64,000 nucleotides of DNA from Colias croceus (Eukaryota; Arthropoda; Insecta; Lepidoptera; Pieridae), in the NCBI RefSeq assembly GCF_905220415.1, contig NC_059538.1, forward strand, positions 7,564,001 to 7,628,000, read 5' to 3'. Of this stretch, positions 34,023 to 45,800 are shown in pieces (position 1 is the first letter of the stretch; the number at the start of each line of letters is the position of its first letter). The notes under the pieces were generated by a model. That model did no database searches. It was not told the DNA's origin and was given only the letters and a program-made list of their open reading frames with translations. Made by a program: the position numbers and the translations under genes.

Positions 34023-34165
34023 AAGCGTGTGTGCCGAGCACACGTGTCAAAAGTGAAACTTTTTTGACAAGATTCAAAGATACCAAAATCGTCACCTTAC
34101 TCCATGACATGACGATGTTGAAATTTTACTCTCAACGCGCCTACAGAAGTTGCACTTCAAAATAC
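34023..34165 (+). mobile_element. MITE with AGTGAAACTTTTTT ends, copy 3
   Basis: GCGTGTGTGCCGAGCACACG, then AAAGTGAAACTTTTTTGACA, the AAAGATACCAAAATCGTCAC core, and ACAGAAGTTGCACTTC at the far end. It is more diverged than copies 1 and 2. Confidence 0.65.
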
Positions 34166-35477
34166 ACTATACAAAGAATGCGAGTGTCGAGAAATCTCAA
34201 GAACAGCAACAACAAACGTAGCACGCGGCTCATGTTCTATGTCTTCACAGCTTCAACTTAATAATAAATACCTAGACAAATTTTAGACATTGAATATCTG
34301 TATTGGTTAGGGATACCACTCAGGATTTATCTTTGGCTTTACAGCCGGGCCGCAGCACTGATTTTCAGTGGTTCCCATATCACAAATGAATTTTGCATTG
34401 CAAGTAACTAAAATATAATAACTAAACGTGAATGCACTAATTCGTCGAAATCATTCGAACAATCGGTAATTTTAATTAAAATCAAATCTGAGTATCAGTA
34501 ATCAGTTCCCATAATTAGTTCTAGAAGAGCTTACAAAACGGTACCTAAACTAAACTTTTTAGAAGTTCGTTGTATAAAAACGGCAATGATTGAACGAGGC
34601 AGTTGTAAATAGCAGTTTTGGCAAGTTAAAAATTATAATTGGCAAGTATAATAACTAGTTCAGCGGTTAAAACTAAGTAGTTAAAGTAAACAAAAACGTG
34701 TAATAAAAAATATGAAATGGATCAGTGAATACACAATTGAGCAAGGAAATAATTAAAAATTATTGATTGATCATTGGACAGACGTGTGGGCAGTTATAAA
34801 TCGGAATTCGTCGGTAAGAAATCTCATTCTAAGCAGTTCTATAAGCAATGAGGTTGTAAAATAAAATAAAAATTACATGTTTACACATATACATTTTATA
34901 TAAGTTTGGGTAAGTACATGTTCCTTGAGTCACCAGTCACCACTCGCTATGATCTGCCGAACTATTTATCGAACCGCTCATTCCATCATTTTTACCGCTC
35001 ATTTCAGTTATCGGACTGCTGAATTATTTTAAGAACTGACATTGTATGATAAAATAACCGAATGATTGATTTTTTATTACTGTTCATGTTCTATTGTAGC
35101 AATAATTAATCAACAGCCATTAAATTAAATAGGTAACTGCTCAATATGTTTTTCAACTGATCATAAAAATATCTCGAATATTTAAAAAACATCTCAAAAA
35201 AAAAGTTCCTTATATCAACTCTCAATTGAAAAATTCGTCACTATCTTATTTATCTTTTAATTCTTCGCTGTTTTTACTTTGTAATCTAGCCACAGGCCTA
35301 CATTTTTAATGAATAAATATATTTCAACCCTAAACATAATTTACCAGGAGAAAAATAATTGTTTTCTAGTATCATGTGAGGAAAAGGCGGGATGGTGTGT
35401 ACAGAATGTCATGTTCTCAGAGTTTGATAGAAAGAGACTTAAAAATCAAATAAAACAAGTATGATTCTTCTTAATCA

Positions 35478-36753
35478 TTTATTAAGTCGTTTATACGTAC
35501 ATGCTATCCACAGAAAGCGAACTTAATTAACATAATATAAAACACTTCGGAATGTAAAGTAATACAAAACACGCTTAGCTATCATCGCCTATCGTGAAAA
35601 TTATAACTATATACATCAACATGAATACTGAATATTTTTAACAACCCATATAAAATATGTGAGATGTAGGTATGAGAACTCAGGGTTCCAAGACACGAGT
35701 ATTTCACTTAGCTTGGGACCCACTGTCGTACATTTATTGTAAAACATAAAATGGACAAATAAATTTATTTCATTTCATTTTCAGTTTCAACCCACTTTAT
35801 GTGAGACAGTAAATATTCGACATTTTAGGATATTGCACTTACAAAACCTTAAGTCACATGGTAATTTTGAATACTGGTTCTGAGATTACACTTTAACACC
35901 AATCTAACACTATCTTCTATAAGCATGTTCATCATTAACTACCTTCATGTTATGTAGAAAATGGTATGAAGTAATACAAAAATATTAATTTCGAATTGAG
36001 AGTAAGACAGAATGTAGACATGCTAAGAGGTTGAAACGACTACATCTCTACAATGAAGAATATGAAATAACAGCGTACAAAGAAAGGTACTAAATGAATT
36101 ACAAAATATTATATAATGCTGCAGCTCAGTTACAAACAATTGTTTATCACAGACCATTTTACCATTCGCTCAACTACACACTACAGCTTTAATGTATCTA
36201 AATATATGAGAGGCTTTTAAAGTTTTCACTTCATACATAAGAGCCACCGTAATTTACAACAAGCAACACAACACAAAAACAATTAAATTAATACAATGGA
36301 CAGATTCTCAATTTTGAGAAGAACAATACTTATAATTAAGAAAATAAATTCAAACGCCTAAAATTGCCTCGCGGACATTAATTCGAAAGATAAATAAAAT
36401 AAATACTAAAAGATACAACCGAAAAGATTAAATAATTGTCATGTAATTTTTCCCTTTGGCACGAGAAAGAGAAATAAGAAATTCGTGATAGTCTTAAGTT
36501 ATCGAAAATAAACGTCACTGAGATCTTAGAAAACTGTATACAATTTTCATATTGTCCTACGTTCAACAGTAATGTGATTTATTTCGATAAATATTAAGAG
36601 AACTAACTTACTATCCACAGTCTTCTTGCTCATTAGCGGCACTTCACCAAAGTTAGTGTCAAACACTATTTATCACTATATAATACACTTATATTAACTA
36701 AGTATTGTTTCGTTTAGCGAAAGATTCGAGTCCCATACAAGTCACACACGCGT
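35478..36753 (-). other. Probable 3'UTR of the Ig-TIR receptor gene
   Basis: No coding signal on either strand. AATAAA on the - strand occurs at 35764-35769 and 35478-35483; the second is followed by a T-rich stretch. The true 3' end is not decidable from sequence. Confidence 0.35.
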
Positions 36754-36828
36754 CTACACGAGCGCGGTCATGCTTCCAGAGCGAGAATATTTGCTTTCTT
36801 CCGTCTCCACTGGGTTCGCGGTCTTTTC
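36754..36828 (-). CDS. Ig-TIR receptor last exon with stop codon
   Basis: After TAACGTTGCAG it reads EKTANPVETEESKYSRSGSM, TALV and stops at TAG (36756-36754). Phase 0 agrees with the preceding exon. The tail is short, with several possible phosphorylation sites; it does not match a class I PDZ ligand. Confidence 0.75.
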   Translation of the reverse strand, partial: EKTANPVETEESKYSRSGSMTALV

Positions 36829-39800
36829 CTGCAACGTTAAAAAATAACATTATGATCAAGTATCAAAAAAAGAAATAATATAAAAAATATATACATATAT
36901 GTATCAATAGCCCAGAAGATTCTTTACATATGTACATTGAATAAGGATTAGAAATTACTAAACATTATATCGACTATGTATAGGTAATTTTAAGTCTTAA
37001 AATTTTTAATTCATATGACGTGTAATGTATGGTATGTAGGTTTTTCATATTTTTATTTATTTATTTTATTAATAACACTTTACTATGATAGTTAATAATA
37101 CAAATTACTTAAAACTACAACTTATAGCTAATCTAGCACAGAGGGCGGCCTTATCACTAAAGAGTGATCTCTTCCAGGCACCCCACTGTGTGAAATAATA
37201 AAGGAGGAGGTAGGTCAGAAGTACACAAATACATAATATTAACATATTATTATAATTTTTAAATATTTATTATTAAAATCTACTCGTGTTGTTAGAAAAT
37301 TATTATAATTATATATTTTGTAGTAATACGGGTCTTATAGTTTGTAAATGTACGTAAGCAACTTGTGAAGTTGTGAACTTGTTATTGTATTATAATAAGC
37401 TTAACTGGATATGAGTGATTAGGACCACTAAAGAAAACATTGTAGAAGAAAATAGTAAGCACTGCCACGGTAAATTTCCCACAAACGGTGCCAACGTTAA
37501 TCCTTTTAAACGAATTATAACAATTTACTTTCTTAAACTGTTTCAACTCACCGCAGTAATTATTTTCTTGTTCTTACTATAAACATCTGACGTCTTTTTA
37601 AATAAATATGCAATTTGTCGTTAATATACATGCTTTAGTATTAATTTGTATTTTATTCTTTGTTAAATGTATCTTCAGTGGAATCTAGTTCTTCTTTGTA
37701 CTAAAATGTACTTAAATCGCCGCGTACAGTATGTGCGCATGTGCATTGCGTGTTATGCGTTTATGATTGATATGTACATTGTTTATCTGTAGGCGTGCGA
37801 TATGGGTACGTGCTTAGTCCTATGTGCGTATGCGTGTGTGTGTGTGTGTGTGCTATTTACTCCTAATAGTTGTTAAATTTGATATTTTTTATTTTTTGGC
37901 TTTGATATGTTTTTTATAAATATATATAAAGAACAGAAAAATTCGATTACTCAACTTCAACTCAGCCACCCTTTTCAACCCACCCCACTTTTATTCTTTA
38001 TAAATTTATATTTATACGTACAAATTGTGTTTATGTGTGTGTGCACACAGGTGGCAGGCGTGTGCTATATATCGTGTATCTGTGTGTATGTATGCGTGTG
38101 TACTCACGGGCGGCTGCGGGGGCTGGGGCGCGGCGGGTGTGTGTTACATATCGTGTATCTGTGTGTATGTATGCGTGTGTACTCACGGGCGGCTGCGGGG
38201 GCTGGGGCGCGGCGGGTGTGTGTTACATATCGTGTATCTGTGTGTATGTATGCGTGTGTACTCACGGGCGGCTGCGGGGGCTGGGGCGCGGCGGGTGTGT
38301 GTAACATATCGTGTATCTGTGTGTATGTATGCGTGTGTACTCACGGGCGGCTGCGGGGGCTGGGGCGCGGCGGGTGTGTGTTACATATCGTGTATCTGTG
38401 TGTATGTATGCGTGTGTACTCACGGGCGGCTGCGGGGGCTGGGGCGCGGCGGGTGTGTGTTACATATCGTGTATCTGTGTGTATGTATGCGTGTGTACTC
38501 ACGGGCGGCTGCGGGGGCTGGGGCGCGGCGGGTGTGTGTTACATATCGTGTATCTGTGTGTATGTATGCGTGTGTACTCACGGGCGGCTGCGGGGGCTGG
38601 GGCAAGGCGGGTGTGTGTAACATATCGTGTATCTGTGTGTATGTATGCGTGTGTACTCACGGGCGGCTGCGGGGGCTGGGGCGCGGCGGGTGTGTGTAAC
38701 ATATCGTGTATCTGTGTGTATGTATGCGTGTGTACTCACGGGCGGCTGCGGGGGCTGGGGCGCGGCGGGTGTGTGTAACATATCGTGTATCTGTGTGTAT
38801 GTATGCGTGTGTACTCACGGGCGGCTGCGGGGGCTGGGGCGCGGCGGGTGTGTGTAACATATCGTGTATCTGTGTGTATGTATGCGTGTGTACTCACGGG
38901 CGGCTGCGGGGGCTGGGGCGCGGCGGGCGGCGGCAGCGGCAGCGCGAGGCGCAGCGCGGTCCAGAAGGCGCGGTCGTGCACGTGGCGCCACGCGATCAGC
39001 CGCGACCGCCGCAGCACCTCCACGAACCGCGACCCGCCGTCCTTCGCCTCGCGCTTCAGCTTCGGCAGGTCCTGCACAAAAATAAAAATAAGTTTAAAAT
39101 CAGTTAAATAAAGAGAAAAAAGCTCCTAGAACGTGCTTTTAAAATACTATATGTATATTGTATGCAATCTTGAGACATGCCGTGCAAATCATTAGACTCG
39201 TGTAGACAGAAGTAGGCAGAGAATGTGTATATGTGTGTAAATGAACGTGCATGTACGTATGCGTGTATGTGTGCGTGTGTACCTGCAGCAGGACGACGAC
39301 GGGCGGGTGCGGCAGCGCGCGCAGCTGGCACAGCGCAGTGAGCAGCTGGTGCGGCGACGCGTACTGCGCCGGCGACACCACCGCCACCACCGAGCGGCAC
39401 CGGCTCGCCTCGCCCACTATCTCCTTGTACCCTACATAACGATAATATAAAATAAAACACGTTACACTTACTGGACTGTAAAGAGATCGAATCGATAAAT
39501 ATTACAGAACGTATAAATATAAATTAAAACACTTTACACAAACTGAAACTGTAAAGAGATAGAATAAATAAATATCAGCCTCGAAGAACCATAATCCAGT
39601 ATACCCACAGAACAGTAAAAACAAATAGAAGTGTGATGTGGGCGTGGCTCACGTGTCACTAGTAAGGTAAGACCACGTCTTACTTGGTCTCAGTTGTGCA
39701 CAGAAAAATATTCGAGTCGGTTGTCAGCTGTCAAACCTTTTTTCCATATTTATTCATTAATTAGGGCGTGTTGTTCGGTTTTAGAGTGGAAAAATGATAG

Positions 39801-42800
39801 CAGACGAAATAATATCAGCAATGGAGGCATTTCATACCATCGGTATGCTGCATACTACACTGCGCGGTTTCCCGTTGCGGTTCACAGGCGGGACAAATTC
39901 GACCGCCGCATGCAGCGTCAAACCGCCGCTGATAATCGGCGCTTTAAACTACACGGACGGTTTCCCGCTACGTTACATCATTCGGCGCGGGACCTTGGCG
40001 CTCGCTCGTGATGTTCAAATGAACAGAAAACAGCGATAAACCGCGTCCCGTGCAGTTTGATGGTCTGCGGTAGCGTTGGCGAGCGGATTCCCGCGGCGGG
40101 AAAACCGCTCGTATAGTATCACCCTATGTCTTATTTTAATTTATTTTAAATATATTTTATGTTATAACTTCGCTTGTCGTAATTTGTCAAAAATCTATAA
40201 AAATATTAAGTCAAAATAAACCTTAACCCATAAGAAATTAGTACTAATATAGATTGAACAGCAAACAAGACTTTCTGGAATATTATTGCAATAAACAAAC
40301 GAATGTCGGTTTAGTGATGGTTGTAGCTTATATCGACATTATCGATACTTTAGACAAGACAAACATTATATATATTAAATTTTATTTTATTAAAGTGAAT
40401 CTTTTATTACATCGTCTCAAACTTTTTGGTCTGTGTAGCGCATGTCGCGTGACGCACGATACGTACGATAATTATCGTACAAATACGATAATTTTTAGTT
40501 AAATGTCTATAGTGTGAAAAAGTTTCACTTTTGCCGTGGTTTCATAAAACCACACAACATTTTTTTTCCTTAGCTTTCATTTATCCAATTTATTTATAGA
40601 TTTCCCAAAGAGGCTAATTTAAAAGAGAAATGGATAAATGCAACGTGACGAGTTAACTGGATGCCGAACAGCACTAAGAAGTCTAACAAAGGCCGCCGAT
40701 ACATCAAACCTACGGCAGTTACAAGATTTAAAATAATGCATATTTTCTGTTTGTATTTTGTAAATATAGATTTATACTATTCGTTCCGTTTTTTATTTAA
40801 TAATAATAATATGAAAAGAAATACTTAGTAAACATACTCCAAAATGTGGCACATTGTACTATCTATACTCATATATTAGAAAGAAAAAAAATGCACAAGA
40901 AAATATTTATTATTGAATAATCGATAACAAGGCTGACACCCCTTAGGCTTAGACTTTAGAGCATAGCATCAGATTAATATCAAGTTAATGTCATTAATGT
41001 AGAGTGACACAAATTTCAACCTTATTTCTATGTGTTGAGGTTCAAAGTTATATCTATCGAAAACTAACGCCCTCTGTTGTGGAGTAGCTGAATGTTTTTC
41101 GAATTTGGAATTTCGGAGCAAAGAGAAACAAAACATCTAATATGCCTAGGGATGTTATATGAAAATAAACCGTAACAGGCTGCGTTAGGGTCCATATTGA
41201 AATGCTGAATTTATAACCTAAGTCAGTTTTACTCAAATTAAGCTGTCCAATCAAAGGCATAGTTTACTTGTAGCACAGACTACGTATACAACAGACGGTC
41301 CACTGTTTGGACGGTTTATTTTACAATAAATTAATCTTATAAATTACCACCTTTCATTCTGCGGCTTCAATCGTGTGCCTTAATCAATCCCTGTTCTTAC
41401 CCTTTGAATCCTATTTAAGAAACAAAAGGGAGATCCTTTTTCAACGTAGGTAAATCGAAATTTCCGTCAAAATCGGTTCAGGCGCGTGCGGGAATCCCTA
41501 TTTTCTCGTGGTCCCACTATTTTATCCTACTATGATAGAGTTACTTTCATATATATCTATAAAACAGAAAAGATTTGATAGGTACACTATTGGCATGGAC
41601 CCAATAGAGTGTATTGGGTCCATGCTATTGGATAGACTCCGAAACTAGGTACCTACTGGACTGATTTGAAAAATTCTTTCACCATTCGAAGCAAAAATTA
41701 TACCTACCAGATGAACATAGCCTACTTTTTATAACGGGAAAATGCTTCATTCTTACGGGAATCGATGACGAAATATTTAATTTTAGGCGCTTATAGAAAA
41801 AAACGCAAAAGACCATTTCTACGGTTTAAATCTCAAAACTTTTTGGTTCATATCAAGGTAATCTGATAGGATTATTTGGAAAATAAAACAAGATAACGTA
41901 GGTAGGTAACTATAATTTCGATTTATTATGATTATGATTTCTTGATATACTTAATTAATGTGACTAGAAATAATATTCTACGGTTTACGTACCTATAGGT
42001 TGTTAATTATTTCTAGTTGTATACGTAGTATATTATTATTAGTCTGTGTTTCTAGTATGTGGTATAGACATGCAAAACATTTAAAATTGTATTAAGTAAT
42101 TAATAATGTAACAGTCCAATATAGTCTATTGAATAAAAAGTTCTAGAGTGCGTGAGTCAGTAACGTAAGATGTTTCTTCGGAAACATGTCAAGAGTCCCT
42201 AGGTAATAAATAATAATCATACTAAAACCCCGGGACACTAGGAGGAGCCCCGGAGGGGGGGTAGGGGGGGAATGGGTCCATTTTTTCATTTTTCGCTTTA
42301 ATCTCAAAAACGGTACATGTTAGAGAAAAACTTTCAAGGAAAAGTTGAAAGGCCATAAAATTATCTACAAGTTGTACCTAAATCATTTTTTCCTATATCC
42401 TACCGTTTCTGAGTTACACGCAGTAAAAAATGATTTTAGCTCAATTTCCCCATACTACATACCCATGTTTATCACATCAATCGATCAAAAATATTTCTTT
42501 CTTCCAAAAAACTAAAATGTGCAACTTGTGACCGGTACTGATAGATTGCTCTTACTTAGGTCTATAATTGGTAAAATAAACACATTCCTCCATGGAAGCC
42601 TTTAGGAGGAATCGAATGTCAAAATATTTTATTATAATTTTATAGCCTTTCAACTTTTCCTTGTAAGTTTTTCTCTAACATGTTACAGTTTTTGAGATTT
42701 AAGCAAAAAATGTAAAAATGGACCCATTCCCCCCCTCCCCCCACTCCGGGGCTCCTCCTAGTGTCCCGGGGTTTTAGTATGTTTATTACCTAGGGACTCT

Positions 42801-45800
42801 TGACATGTTTCCGAAGAAACATCTTACGTTACTATCTCACGCACCCCCCTTGGAGGGACTCATTCAATGGACTAATAACACTGGATGCAAAAAAAATTTT
42901 TTAAAATCCGCAAATCACAGACTTGATTCATCATTCTGAGTAAGTAACTTTCCTAAAGAAACCATAATATGTGGGAAATGACAAAAAAATTTCGACCCTC
43001 CAAGCAAAATTCGCGACGCGCTCGGCAGTCGAAAATTTTGTTCATTTTCTACATATTATACATATTATACATTAAACATTTATTTATTTTTTAAAATTCT
43101 GATTTTATTTAAAGATTGCTCTTTAATATTCCGTTTTTCAGATTTACAAAAATCATGAATTTTTATTATTAATAGTTTTTCTAAAATAAATAGTAAATGT
43201 TCTTCACACTCTTCTTTACATTTGATCGTGTGGCTTGTGATCTCATTTAATAATGTTTTTTTAATATTTAACTTATGCTTAAGGTTTGGAAACACATCAC
43301 TGAAAATGTTCAATGCTTGTTTCACTATGTTATATAGATCGTCGCTAGGTGTTTTTAAAGCAATCTCAAATATGCTATAATTTTTGTTCAGAATTAAAAG
43401 TTGTTTTTCGTCGTTTTTATTTCGTTCTTTTTAAATAAAATATTTTCACATTGGTCACACCTGTATTTTTCAAAACATTTTTTCCCAAGATAGCCAGCAA
43501 AGTAGGAAATTGAGCACTCTTCTAATTTATTCGAGCATGTAATTTCTTCCGGTTCCGATAATGCAGTCATGGTGGATGTAGACGGCGCTGGCTCTAAGTT
43601 TGTTATTGAAGTGCTTGGTGTAGATGTAATTGTTGTGGAATCTGGTCGTCCTGCACAGGTGGTTCATTTTCATCATCTATGGTTATAAATTTCTCATCGT
43701 CTCTCTCACAATTTCCAGTATCCATTGATGTCAATCAATTAAGGAAATTGTTTCTGAACACTGCCCGTAACTGCTTTGCAGTTGGGTTTCGATTACTCCC
43801 TGTTTTTGTCCTATACAGGCCAAACAAATTTTCTATTATGTCCTGATTTAGTCTGTAAGTATGAATAAACTGTAAATTTTTTATTAAATTTATTAAATTC
43901 TTAAATTCTTCATTAAACAAACATAAAACTGAAGTTATAGTTTGGACCATTCCAGTGAAACATAGTGGCACTGTATATTTTTTCTGACCATCTTTTTTAT
44001 AGTTGATTTTTTTAAAATCATTCATTATTTTTAATCCATTTTTTAAAGTTTTTCTAACTGCGTCATTTTTTCTTGTCAAAGCCCTTTTATACGGGTTTTT
44101 ATGTTTTAATGATTTACTGTTAAGTGAATCAAATAAATTATTTATTTCTTTTAAAAACTTGGCAGTATGTACTGCAGTTTCACTTTTTAGATCGCCGGTA
44201 GCTACTGCCGTTTCCATTGCTGCAGATACAGACTGGCTAAACACTTGTGTTGCCAGCTTCACTTTCATTTTTTCAAAAGAGTTCGGGTTTAAATGAGAAG
44301 GAGTGATTTTTCTAATACTTTTGCTTTTATTATTTTTGTCTATTATAAAGATTTACAACATCTTTAAAACTCACTTCTTTTCCATCCCAAATGAAGTTAT
44401 TGGTGAGAAGATTGTTTCTTAGATTTTTCATAATATGCGGCACATCAAAAATTGAAAAAATTTTTGAGCCTTGTATATACAAGTATGGGGTATCCGCATT
44501 TACACCCATTCCTTTCAGTGCACTTACATTTGTGGTGCCTTGATCGCACACTATCGCCTTTGGTAGTAAGCCACTTTCCATGCATTTTTGCAGCACTGAT
44601 TTAATAATATTTTTTTAATGTTCTGTTTTTACATTGGTGTGTGCCAAGAAGTAGGCCAGGGGAATTTTCCATTTTTCATATAATCCCCTGGCCACAAAAA
44701 CTAAAACACTTTAAGCCTTTTTATCTGTCCTGTGGCCTTTGCCATAATCTTCAAACCCCTCTATTTGGTCGTGTTTTTCATTATACTCCAAACATGTCAT
44801 TATGGACATCTCATCAAAACAAACCACACATGCTTTCTCTTTAATTGAAGCATGTTCAAATTTTTTTTTCACATTTTCAAAACAAGTTTTTGATACACCA
44901 GGGAAGCAGCTATTTCTTTGCAACCACCTTTTAATTGTACTTGGCGAAGCCAAAATAAGACCCATCTTTATAAGATGCCTGTACATTGATGGAGACTTAT
45001 AATATAAGGACAAGCAGAATTTTTTTTCAGAAGTTTTCCATTTTGTCTGTTGTTTTCTCAGCTGCATTTTTGTAAAGATTTTAGCATTCTCACTTTTGAA
45101 TTCAAAATTGTCTATATCTATTAATTTTTTTCCTGAAATTTTATTTTTCATTCTTTTAATAGTTATTTTGTTATTTCTTATTTTCTTTGCATAATATGCC
45201 ATGCTTTGTTTAAGTTTAAGAATAGTTTTTTGCGGAGACTCAGACAAACAAAGACGCTTGGTTTTTGTAGGCATACTAAAATTGTACTCTGGTTTATTAA
45301 TGTTCCCTTCTCCGAAGTCCAATTTTCTTTTATTGCTGTACTTTTTTACAGGTGTTTTAACTTTTAAATGTTCTGGTGATATAGCACATTTTGGTACAGC
45401 TGTTTTTTCCAGTACTGGCCGAAACGCTGTGGTCTTTTTTATATCACAATGCTGAAAATGGACTTCACAAATAAATCTGTTATATAGCTCATCTTCTGTC
45501 AGGTGGCTTAAATTCATGTTTCCTGCGATAAAAAAGGGTTTTTAATCACCTGTTGAATAAGGTTACAGTGGGAATAGAAATAAAATTTTTAATATTCATA
45601 GCTGTTATAGCAGAAAGATACTTACCAGCATTATCAAGCCATAGTTTCAGTCGACTTTTATCATTTATAGGGAACCGGAACATTGACAATTCTGAACTGG
45701 TGTTATTACAGCCAAAGTAGGCACATTTACGCCCAGGCGCCATGGTTTTCAAAGCAGATAAATTCCAAATAGAAGGCAGTTCACAGAGTCCGGGTGCACA

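Noticed and set aside
38025..38860. Long overlapping open frames on both strands (up to 237 codons)
   Set aside because: They arise from the 79-bp tandem repeat, which is open in several frames; the only coding use supported is the exon end at 38898.
38068..38935. CRISPR-like array
   Set aside because: Units are contiguous with no variable spacers, in a eukaryotic intron.
39694..40039. 105- and 81-codon frames
   Set aside because: They overlap a GC-rich element with imperfect inverted ends and show no protein motif.
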